Source of the DNA: Holtermannia corniformis
Lineage: Eukaryota > Basidiomycota > Tremellomycetes > Holtermanniales
Reading direction: 5' to 3'
Length of the DNA stretch: 64,000 nt
Assembly: GCA_001599935.1 (NCBI GenBank)
Contig: BCIJ01000004.1
Coordinates: 100,271 to 164,270, forward strand
In this document: in pieces, positions 24,157-34,453 of the stretch
Numbering within the stretch: the stretch's first letter is position 1
How the letters are laid out: each line of letters opens with the position of its first letter
Notes under the pieces: model-generated
The model's database searches: none
Seen by the model: only the letters and a program-made list of their open reading frames with translations
What the model was told of the DNA's origin: nothing
Program-made: the position numbers and the translations under genes

Positions 24157-26356
24157 TTATACAACAGCGTTCCGCGCCTCTTCCTTCTTACGCAATCGCT
24201 TCTCACCAGCCCGGCGCTCGCGCTCGTTTCGGGCACGGCGCCAGCCTGGACCCCAGCGCAGGATGACGAGCGGCATCGGTGTGGCCAAAAGGCAGATGCC
24301 GGAGATGAGCACGAATGCCCAGCCGGCGCCCATTCGGTGGTAGATGAGTTGACTGATGATCAGCGCTCGCACATGGCACAGTCTGATCGTTGACTTACAT
24401 GACGGCTGTGCCAACGGCGCCAAAGATGCAGCGTACGAGATTGAACTGCGACATGCGTCAGCGGGCGTCGAGGGAGCGAGGCGGACTCACAGATGCTGTG
24501 ACAGCGCCACTACTCTTTGGCATCATATCGATCGCGAAAACGGTGGCTGATCCACATCAGCATCTGTCATTCCCAGCAACGCAGCACTGACCGACGCTGA
24601 AAGCCCCTGCGCCGCACAGCCCAACAAAAAACTGAAGCACAATCGTGACCGCGATATTTGCCTTTGTTTGTAAAGCCCAACCCATACCGACACAGGCAAT
24701 GTGGAACACACTGCGACACGTTAGTAGTAAGTTACGGTCTTCCGCGGTAACGTACGGAACAAGGACCGGCAAGACGACGATTCGAGCTTTCTCAATCTGA
24801 AACGTCTCTGGCGCATCCTTGAGCTCGGCGCCCACACGCGTCCGCTCGCGCCTGTAGAAAAAGTCGAGAATGCGGCCGGTGACGACATTGGCGACTAGAG
24901 CGCCGACCCCATTTGGACTGCGCGCTATCAGTCATTGCAAGCACGGTGCCGTACCAAACACTCACATATAGCAGACGCCTATCAGAATATCGCTGTAATG
25001 GTACACATCCTTCAGGACTGTCGAGAGAATCGTGCTGTACTCAGAGTCAACATCCGTGGAGACAGCAGATAAATGCTTACAGGATGCAGTAGAACTCTGC
25101 GTAGATGAAGGACACATATACTAGCATGAGGCAAATGTCGGGATTGAGCAAGATGAGAAACGAATTGAGAGGTGTGAACTGTGCGAGTGTGTCAGGCTTC
25201 TTCTTGACAACGCGTTGGTGAGACGAACCGGCTTGGGTTCGGGCCGATCATCTCGCTCGTCGACCGTTCTACCGTCCATCTTGGCTTCCTTCTCGAGACG
25301 TCGACGCTTCAGGAGGACGGCCGGGGTGCAATTCAGTGCTGGCGGCGGAATCGACCCATCTCCAACAAGCGAGCGCAATGTTTCGGGGAAGAAGCTGGTA
25401 TGTTCAGTTCCGAGATCCTAGTAAGGCAGAGAGCTTACAAGACCATGGGGATGATGCAAACACCACATAAAATGGCGAGGAACCAGAATATAGATCTGGT
25501 GGCCGGTCAGCCGACCGACACAGGTTGCACAACTCACGCACCTCCAGCCAAGCGTCTCTGCAAAAACACCGCCCAAAAGTGGACCGACTGAGGATGTCAG
25601 AGGATGATTTTGTTACGCGCCAGACTCACTGGCCGGGCCGAACATATTGCCTGCTGCAAAGACGCCCATGTACGTGCCTCGCTCATGTGGGGCGGCAATG
25701 TCCGATACGCAGCCAGCGCCGATGGCTATGACCGCGGACCCGCCAGTAGCCTGGGCTACCTCAGTGCAACTCGCGCGCAATTCACCAAGACATACCTGCA
25801 GGCAACGCAGCAACATCAACAACCAATACGCCGAGGTCGGGGTCACAGCCAAGCCAATGCAGGCACAAAGGTAGATGAATAGGGTCATGAGGTAGACTGG
25901 TCTGTAGTCATATAAGCTTTGCGGTCGTTGCACAATGTGAACCTACCGCCGACCAAAGCTGTCCGAGATGGATCCCCACAAGGCAGGCGTGAGCGCTTGG
26001 AAGACACTGACGAACCGTCAGCGACAGAACGACTAATGCGTAAAGTAGCTCACAGAAAGATCGTGATGGTGAGATTGATCTTCTCGGCTGATACGTTGAA
26101 AGCTGTCGTAAGCAACGGAATCGCCGGTACATAGATATTGGTAGAGATCGGGCTAAGTGAGTCAGTGACACTCGACAACGTACAACGTAACGCACGAGAA
26201 GAGACCCGCAACACTACAAAGTGCGACGATTGTCCATCGCATCGAATAACTAAACGCCGAGTACGGCTTGGACGCATCGCTGGTTGTTGTGAGCGTCCGC
26301 CTGGGTTCTGGCTGAGGTGGATCAATCTTGTCTGGTGGCGACACATTGGCCGACAT
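24157..26356 (-). CDS. MFS transporter, DHA1-type (12 TM), intact copy
   Basis: This is a proton antiporter-type drug or metabolite exporter of the major facilitator superfamily. From the ATG at 26356 (MSANVSPPDKIDPPQPEP) a hydrophilic leader precedes TM1 (MRWTIVALCSVAGLFS). TM2 reads PISTNIYVPAIPLLTTAF and the loop 2-3 signature is ALWGSISDSFGRR. YWLLMLLRCLQ and ATGGSAVIAIGAG follow. The central loop (FFPETLRSLVGDG and a Lys/Arg-rich stretch) leads to TM7-12, ending with a highly basic tail (RRARNERERRAGEKRLRKK). About eleven short introns are needed. It is tandem to a shorter paralogue at 26785-27758. Substrate unknown; the frame upstream of 26356 lacks ATG. Confidence 0.85.
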
Positions 26357-26784
26357 GATCGACTTCGACAACTGCCGATTCGCAGATCGATGTCAGAGAG
26401 ATCAAGGATAGGCGGTGCGAGTGTTGCATGTGTAGTGTGTGCCAAAAGTAGCTTAGCTGGATAATGTGCAACTTCGGCGTCGGCCAGTACGGCAGGCATG
26501 AGACCGCAGCCAATCGGCCGAGTCACATTTCGGTCGAACGTCAAAGTGGCACTCTACCCGACGATGCGAGTGATGACGGCGCGCACCTCTGCCGAGGGAC
26601 CGAATGCAAGGTCGCAACAGGTACAACTCTTAACGATCACGCTGTAGAATGCGATACAGGGTCCATGAGCTCACGCGTACAGTGCTGTCTTCGTAGCTGA
26701 CGAAGGGAGACTCCAACGTCATGCAGTGACTTGCTTTGCTTCCTGCTTACGCGCGTGCTTTTGACGTCCTGACCGCGTCACCAC

Positions 26785-27758
26785 TCACAAGACCATCGGA
26801 ACCATACAGAGAGCGGAAGCGATGACAAGGAACCAGAATAGTGACCTGTATAGTGAGCAGGTGCGCTTTGCTCACTAGGCTACACACCTCCAACCCAGGG
26901 TCTGACCCAAAACGCCGCCAAGAAACGGCCCAACTGAATCGATCAGCTCAAAGATGTAATAAGCAGGATTATGGCACACACGCGCTGGACCCGTCATCAA
27001 ACCAGCCGTGAAGATGCCCATAAGAATGCCGCGTTCGTGCGATGCAGCAATGTCGGATATACAGCCCGTCCCTATAGCAATAGTAGCAGCGCCCCCCGTC
27101 GCCTATACCTGTCAGCACCTCTATTTACCGTGGCATAGCAACGCACTTGCAAACAGCGGAGTAGCATCAGAAGCCAGTAGGCGTTGGTGGGCGTAGCCGC
27201 AGGGCCGGCACTTGCGCAGAAGAAGATTGACAAGGTGACGATGTACACAGGTCTGTAAGCTTTAGAGATACACTGAAATCGGAATGTCTGCACCTTCTAC
27301 CGTAGCTGTCAGAAACCGCGCCGAACAAAGCCGGCGTCAGGGCTTGAAAGATACTGCACGGGTCAGTTGTTCGTGTCAAAGGCATGGAAACGCTCGAACT
27401 TACAGATAGACAGTGACGGTCAAGTTGATTCTTTCTGAAGACTCATTGAAGGCCTCCGTCAACAGGGGAATGGCAGGCACGATCAAGCTGGTCGAGATGG
27501 GCCTGCGAAGATGTCAACTCGGCGTCTTGCTTTCGCACCCGGTACTTACGAGAAGAAGCCAGCGACGCTTGATAGCGTGACGATGGTCCACTTCATCGGC
27601 TTGCTGAATGCTGAGTACGGTTTCACGCCTTCATTGGCCTTCGCTTGCGGTTTTGGAGATGCTGGTGGGATGGTGCCCTCCATGGAACCCTCGGCACGAA
27701 CACCCGTGGATGCGATCTCTATAGGCAGCTCTGAAGCACCACTGGTTGCTCTAGACAT
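26785..27758 (-). pseudogene. truncated tandem MFS paralogue (N-terminal half only)
   Basis: This copy matches the first half of the neighbouring transporter exon for exon. It has MKWTIVTLSSVAGFFS (TM1), SLIVPAIPLLTEAF, ALFGAVSDSYGR, YWLLMLLRCLQV, ATGGAATIAIGTGCISDIAA and the TM6 exon ending ASALCMVPMVL. Where the intact gene splices into the central loop, this one has an intact donor (GTGAGT) at 26783-26788 but no matching downstream exon. The following 400 bp carry nothing like TM7-12. Reading through the donor gives an immediate TGA. The frames and splice sites of the retained exons are intact, so it may still yield a 6-TM protein. It looks like a partial tandem duplication or 3' deletion. 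Confidence 0.75.
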
Positions 27759-28312
27759 AGCTGCAATGATGCTCTGTGGTCGGCCGCTGGAAGTTGCGCT
27801 CGAGCTGAATGCACAGACTTGTAGCTCGGCTTCGGCGTATAAGACTTGTGCACGCGATGATCGCCCTGCTTTCACATGTATAGCACTGTCACAACGTCAC
27901 CGCTGACAACGAATCACTGGCGAGCAGGCGCTTGGTGTCCACGACCGCCGTGCCGATGCTGTTGGTGATGTGCAGGTGCACGGTCAGAATGTCACCACGT
28001 GGTGCGAGTGGCATGTTGGTCCTTCACTCATGATCAAGGCGGGCGCCAGAATCAAAGGCGCACTGTCTGACGAAGATGAGCATTCGAGCTTGCTTGTACA
28101 TCTCGTGACTCACTTGTCACCAGAGAAGGAAGGAGCACCTTCGCGATCCTCACCTCGGCGAGGACCTGCACGATGACGTTTTTCGACCATCTGATTGGTG
28201 CAAGGTCTTGTGGCACCGGTCAAGCTGCTATATAGGTCTACTTTCAGTCTAACCTGAGACTGGAAAAGTTCTCGCTGGCCTGAGTACCTACCACGACACA
28301 GCAGTGCACAAG

Positions 28313-30559
28313 ATGGCACCTATCGCAATCAACGACCTCAACCCGTCGCCCGCAGAGGCCATTGTGGCACTCAAGGCGGCCAACGATACTCGCTTGCCGG
28401 TGACTATTCTGTCGGGTGCGTGACACACTGCTATTACTCACAGCGTGGTACTTACCCATGCGCAGGCTTCCTTGGTAGTGGGAAGACGACACTCTTGACT
28501 TGGATTTTACAAGTTTGTAGCTCGGCCTGGCGCAACTGGATGCTGATCATTGCGCCAGAACAAGGAGCACAATCTCCGTGTCGCTGTCATCGTCAATGAC
28601 ATCGGCGCTCTCAACATTGACGCGGCTCTGATCAAGAACCACAATGTGCTGCAGAAGGAGGAGAAGATTGTTCAGATGGAGAATGGTGAGTGAAACGATC
28701 ACTTGCAAGATAAGCGCGCTAAGCTGGTGAAAGGTTGCATCTGTTGCACCCTACGCGGTGACCTTCTGGAAGAGGTCGCAAGGTTGGCTGAGAGCAAGGC
28801 ATTCGACTATCTGGTCATTGAGAGCAGTGAGTTCATTGTTAAACCTTTTTGCACTCACTCACGCGCATACAGCCGGTGTTTCTGAACCTCAGCAAGTAGC
28901 AGAGTCCTTTGCGCCCGAGTTTGCAGAGATGGTGAGGCATTCGGATGATCGGTGTGCCGCAGAGCTGAATCAGTTCAGCACATCGCTGCTGCCGAAGAGT
29001 TGCGCGCCGAAGCCGATCGAGTCAAGCGCGAGGCCAGGGAGCGGGCAGCCGAGAAGGAGGGCGGAGTGATCGAAACCGTAGAGGATGTCGAGATGGGCGA
29101 TGTTGCTAGCACGCTGCGGCTCGCGGAGATCCTCGGTGCGGGCGGTCTACCAAAGGTTGCGCGACTTGATGTAGGTTGCACTGCTGGCGTTGTTGTCCGT
29201 GCTTATACACCGGCAGACTTGTGTGACCGTCGTCGACGCCTGCTCGCTGCTCAACAACTTCAACACATCCGACTTCCTCTCGGATCGTCAGGAGCCGGGT
29301 ACAGTCGATGAGCAAGACGAGCGCAACATTTCCGACTTGATGGTCGATCAATTGGAGTTCGCCGACGCCATCATCATCAACAAAACCGACATGGTTGATG
29401 CGCACACGCTCGCCAAGATCAAGAGCCTCGTGCGGACACTCAACCCTGACGCCGACATCATGACCGCCGTCCGATGCCACGTCGACTTGAAACGCATCCT
29501 CGACACCAACCGGTTCAGGTACGACGCCAGTAATTTCGGTACGATGTGGTGCTGACGTTGTCTTCAGCTTCGAAAAGAGTATGATGTCGGCTGGCTGGCT
29601 GAAATCGTTGCGCGAGGAAGTGCTGCCTGAAACCATCGAGTACGGGATCAGCACATTCGTGTATAAGGCTCGTCGACCATTCCATCCCGAGCGCCTGTGG
29701 TATGCTGTTAAGGACCGCTTTGTCGTCATCCAGGATTCCTACCAGGACATGCTCGAGGGCATGCAAGTCAGCCACGTGGATGGCGACGGCGATGCCAAGA
29801 TGGGCGGTGACGGATCTGGATCTGATTCCGAGTACGAGACTGAATCCGAAGAGGGCGACGACGAAGAAGAGGAAGAAGACCAGCCTCAGCTTGATCCCAT
29901 TGGACGCCTCAAGGTGAAGCAGGCTGATCCGGCGTTCGCGCCGCTCCTGCGATCAAAGGGCTTCTTCTGGCTGGCGACGCGGCCCATGATGAGCGGCGAG
30001 CTGAGCCAAGCGGGCGTCATGCTCACGCTCGGCGGTGGGTCGCGATGGATGTGCGAGATTGACGAGGACCAATGGCCCGAGGAAGAGGAGTAAGTCCTGC
30101 CTGTCTGAAATCTTGCCGACAATGTAGTATGCGTGCCAAGATTCGCAAAGACTTCAAGGGCGATTGGGGAGACCGTCGCCAAGAGCTGTGAGCACACGCT
30201 GTCTGCAATATACCATTGCTGATACCGCATAGGGTGATGATTGGCGAAAACATACCAGAGATTCAGCCACTGCTCACCAACATCTTCGACGAGTGCCTGC
30301 TGAATGACGTCGAGTGGAAGGCCTGGACGAAGGTCATGAAGGTGGGTTGAGACGAGATACAGTGCCAAACCTGATGGGTACAGTCGCGGACATCGATGAA
30401 GCGCAAGATCGCCAAGCTCCAAGACATGTTCGAAGACGGATGGGAGGGTGAGTGATTGTGGCTCGACTTTCGTATTGAAGCTGATCCTTTACAGACTGGC
30501 TGGACCAGGACGATCCGCAGGTAATGGAGCTGATGGGTGGTCATGAGGGTCACCACTGA
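28313..30559 (+). CDS. COG0523/CobW-family GTPase (Zng1-like metal chaperone)
   Basis: This is a G3E P-loop GTPase of the kind that delivers zinc or another metal to client enzymes. It begins [20 protein letters not shown]. Walker A is [10 protein letters not shown], the switch region is [13 protein letters not shown] and the family metal motif CxCC appears as [28 protein letters not shown] and the base-recognition motif NKTD ([11 protein letters not shown]) follow. The CobW C-terminal domain reads [11 protein letters not shown] and [11 protein letters not shown]. Two lineage-specific inserts stand out: a charged helix after EFAEM (about 28980-29110) and a Gly/Asp/Glu-rich acidic loop (about 29780-29885). 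Several introns interrupt it, with the last exons small. Confidence 0.9.
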
Positions 30560-30750
30560 GCTCTCCGAGCACATACACCGCTGTGCAGCAGTCGGTTTTC
30601 GTTCCTCGTGTATGTCGATGCATTATTTTGCGGGATGAGCCTGCCCCACGATCAAAACGCATGATAGAGAGGAGGGCTGATATTACAACATTCAGGTCCG
30701 GTCGTCTCTGCATTGATATCAGCACGCATAGCAGCCGCTGCGGCATGAGC

Positions 30751-31668
30751 TTACATTCGTCGAGAGTTCTGCACCCTAATGTACAACCAGTCTACTGCTT
30801 CTCGTACCCCTGTGCTGTTCGCCTTCGTCAGCAGAGTTCGCCGTCCTCAGCATTACACACCCCTCCAAGGCCGAAACACCTAGTACATCCAAGCTTGCCA
30901 TACGCTCGTCACGAGCGCCTCCATCGTCCCACGCAGCGACGACTGCGTCTGCCGCCCTCTGCTTGCCTTTTGACTGATTTTGCCCGTCCTCATGCGCTGT
31001 CGGTTTGGCACGGGACCAGGCATCGAAAGATTCGCGGATCTCTGCTACGGACAGGGATGCAGGCGTGTCCTGCTTGTTCGCCAAGAGAAGTAACGGCAGA
31101 TTGAGTAACCGGGGCGAATTCAGCACCTCATCTAAAGTGGTCAATATAGTCAAGAAACTAAGCGTTGATGACCCACCGAAGACTTCCCAACCCTCACTCA
31201 GCCGCCCTTGATCACTCGCATCCAACACGAAGACGACAGCGTGGCATTCGTCGTAGTACTTGGGCCAAATCGACCGAATGTCACGCTGCCCTCCCAAATC
31301 GAAGAAGTGTAGCGTCGTGGAAGGCAACGAGATCTTGCCAACTGCAAAGGCATTGGTACTCGTCGCACAGACTTGTGAATGGACGTACTGTTCTGGCCGA
31401 CCGTCGGACCAATCTTCTCCGGTGGCATGCCTGGTGTGGGGTTATAAAGCGTCTTGATTCTCTCCAGCATCGTCTACCGGATCACTCAGCACTCATGACA
31501 TGGCCCACTTGCTACTGACCGTCTTCCCCGCCTGCCACGCCTGATCAGCTGCGCACGGACAAGGTCACATTGTCATCGACGACTCACATTATCGAGGCCG
31601 ATAATTACTACGCTATACTCATCTTTGCGAGTCAGATGAGCATGCAAACCTTTCAAAAGGTGATACAT
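30751..31668 (-). CDS. ARL3: ARF-related small GTPase (ARL3/ARFRP1 type)
   Basis: This is a Golgi ARF-like GTPase. The N-terminus MYHLLKGLHAHLTRKDEYS matches ARFRP1/Arl3 proteins, which carry an N-acetylated Met-aromatic end instead of the myristoylated Gly of ARFs. G1 is assembled from GLDN, a 12-nt exon coding AGKT (31520-31531) and TMLERIKTLYN. The switch II motif is FFDLGGQRDIRSIWPKYY, and the guanine motif is LLANKQD. A charged insert (about 45 residues, rich in Gln/Lys/Asp) follows AWSRAKPTAHEDG. The last exon codes VREAVDWLYIRVQNSRRM and ends at 30751. The GLDNAGKT motif is only complete after two splices. Confidence 0.9.
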
Positions 31669-31942
31669 TGCTGCGCCCCAAGCTCGACGTGCCGCGGTCG
31701 TCTGCAACGCGGGGATCCCACCCAGCCAGGGGGTCAGTGGCAACGACGGGCAGAATGCCGAAACGCCGAGCCCATTTTGGTATATAACCGAAGGCTCCGG
31801 GTCGTCCTTTTCCACTTTTCAGCGGGATTTCGCGGCTTTGGCAGTTATGGCAGGCGTGGTCGCATTCATGATAAGTACAATAGCGTCGCCGACAAGTGGT
31901 CGCACGCCCCTAGCATATTGTATGTGATACGGTGCTTGACTA

Positions 31943-33678
31943 CTACGAACCGAGTGTCACCGTACCCGCTACGATGTTGTAGTTGTACACGCCGTTCTGC
32001 AGATCTGGTTAGCAGAGCCGCGCGCGATCATTTAACGCGACGAACGTAGCATTGGTTACTGATGGCGATTGTGCCCTCGCCGCTTCCTGACCGCCCACCT
32101 TCTGTGACGACCTCGAAGGCGACTTGTCCCGAGGACATAGGGAACGCCAGGGTGTGTATCCCTGCACTGTCGACCTTGCTTGAAGATGTGGTTGACCCGA
32201 TCTTCGCGGTGATCGTCGCGGGTCCCGTGGTCATGGCAGCGACGAAGACCGAATCATCGACAAGCTACGCGAGTTAGGTTCTCGATCGACCACTCCGAGT
32301 TTGGAGCCACCCACGTTCCAGCCATCTGGCTTTGTACCTACAGTGTCTGACGCGTCGCATCTGTGTGTATATGAGCCATTGATCACGCTACTGATGGCGA
32401 TCGAATCGTGCGCTCACTCCGCAGTCTTCAGTGTCGGCCTGTACCAGTACACCAGCATGTCCTCCTGCACCGGGACCGTCGCGCTTCCATTCTTGAATGC
32501 TCGCAGATAGGGCGCCATCAAGTCCAGTAACGCAGTATGCGGGAAGTCCTTGCTCCATTTGCTGATTCCGTCACCCGAGTCACCTCCCTTGTATGGTCCT
32601 ACGTGAGACGATTCGGTCCAGTCATTCCAGGTGATGATCTCTACGAACTTGAGTGCAGAGTGCGCGCGTGCCAAAGAAAGAATTTGCTGTAGCCGGGTCG
32701 GAAGGAGCGTGTCGCTGTACAGCAAGTAATTCTTGGGCCAGCCGGTAGATGCAGGTAGGTGTGCGTAGACTGTGAAAGTCAGTGATGACGTAAGGATAGC
32801 GTTCTCGTCCTACACCACGGAGAGACCTGAAGCTAGAGTCAGCGGTGCGCGCCACCACTGTTAGAGAGCACGTACCGGTGCCATGTACGTTTTCCCTAGC
32901 GGCTCAAGGGACGCCAGGTACGCCTCGTCCGCTGTGACAGTCATGTTCTGGCGAACAGGACCCGTTGTCTGTCCAGGCCATACATTCCTAGACGTCCGTC
33001 AGCCTATAACATGATGCTCTGACCCACCAAGAGAAGAGCCCGCCAATACTGGCGTCACTCGCTGCTGACCCCGCTTCTGAGTAGTACGGAACAGCATACA
33101 CGTCACGGCCAAGCGCTTTATCGACAGCCTTCCAGTCGGTGCCGTGACCCTCGAACGAGCTGACAAACACGCGATCATCGTATATAAATTGCGCAGAGGA
33201 GGTTGCGATTGGCCTCAGCAGAGTTGCGAGTGCTTCCGTATTCGAGGGATCGTAGTGTAAGAAGTCAATGGACACGAAGAGCGTGAAAGGAGCCAGCCCT
33301 GAGCGAGCATTGTATGACTCGGCCGCTGCGTAGGCAAGCTTGAGCTTGGCGGGAATGAACGACGACGCGTCGCAGTTCAGGGCCTTTGCGAGGATTAGTA
33401 CACTGCCAGTCAGAAGCGATGTAAATCCTACAAATCCGTCAATGCCTTTGCTGTGCGCCAGCTGAATATCAGCGAGGAAATCGGTTTGGGTATAAGCGCC
33501 GACAAAGCCCAGCATGAAGTGACTGCGAAGTGAGTGGCTTTGTCTGTGGGGAAAGTACTCACGCAAAGACGCGACGCCCTGTCCCGACATCGGTGACCGG
33601 AACAGCCCATGACCAGGCTGGAACAAGCAAGATCACGGCAAGCAACCGCGCGACACCAGGCAGTCTGGGAAGTCGCAT
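31943..33678 (-). CDS. secreted GH71 alpha-1,3-glucanase
   Basis: This is a glycoside hydrolase of family 71 acting on alpha-1,3-glucan (mutan) of fungal walls. A signal peptide (RLLAVILLVPAWSWA) starts at 33678. The catalytic domain opens with HFMLGFVGAYTQTDFLADI and IDGFVGF; further motifs are APFTLFVSIDF, VYAVPYYSEAG and VEIITWNDWTESSHVGPYKG, the GH71 block near the end of the barrel. A C-terminal beta-type region (LAFPMSSGQVAFEVVTEGG) ends NGVYNYNIVAGTVTLGS. A role in wall remodelling or attack on other fungi is likely; expression cannot be inferred. Confidence 0.85.
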
Positions 33679-34009
33679 CTTGGAACGTGGAGTAAGTCGC
33701 AAGGCCCATGAGAGGACTGACCCGCTCTGATAAGTACAGATGAGATCGCCAAGTTGGCGGTATTCCGCGTTTCATCTCGGTGATGAAGCCGTTGTGGCGT
33801 GGGCGACGATGGCAGGGCAATTAAGGAGAAGCGATGATCGCAGCCTCCTTTCTGACAGTTCTACACGATTCCGATGATGCACAGTGTTCTTGTATCCAAC
33901 TAATCGCTAACACGTTACGCAGCAGGTGAGTTAGCCTGAGTACATAACAACGGAGAAAAACAGGGTAATCGAACGCCAAAAAGGACCACCCCGAGCGGGT
34001 GGCAAAAGA

Positions 34010-34093
34010 TGTCGTCAGCCTGGATCGAACAGGCGACCGCACGATATCGTAACTGAACTTCAGTCGCGCGCTCTCCCACTGAGCTATGACGAC
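34010..34093 (-). tRNA. tRNA-Phe (GAA) with a 12-nt intron
   Basis: The minus strand folds as a tRNA with acceptor GTCGTCA/TGACGAC, D arm GCTC-AGTGGGA-GAGC and T arm GCCTG-TTCGATC-CAGGC. The anticodon stem is CGCGA/TCGTG with one G-U pair, and the anticodon is GAA. A 12-nt intron (TTCAGTTACGAT) follows position 37. A T4 run on the minus strand (34004-34007) just downstream is the likely Pol III terminator. Confidence 0.9.
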
Positions 34094-34453
34094 TCGGATA
34101 TTTGTCTAAATTCAATAAATATATAGATTAAAAAGTATTGGGAATACGATCTTTTTTTCTTCAGGGCCGCAGTTCACTGTGCTGCCCTGATGCCACAATG
34201 GCAAGTCTACAAATCGTAGTTGGACATTGGACTGCGCCCATAAGCGATGACATGATCATGTTCTGGGTGCCAGGATCGGTCTTCCCCGCGTCATGTGACC
34301 CCGGAGATCACCATGTGTCCCCGTTGCGCGGGACTCGACTATCCAGAGTTGAGTCGACAGCCGGGTGCTGCCTGACCTTACTGTTGACACTACGAAGTGC
34401 TTGGTACTACCAAGTCAGGCATGCAGTCCTCTCCTAATCTTGAGCTTCAAGCG
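34094..34453. other. intergenic stretch
   Basis: This 360-bp stretch lies 5' of both tRNA-Phe and the fusion gene. The first 60 bp are A/T-rich, as is common upstream of tRNA genes; I see nothing else. Confidence 0.4.
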
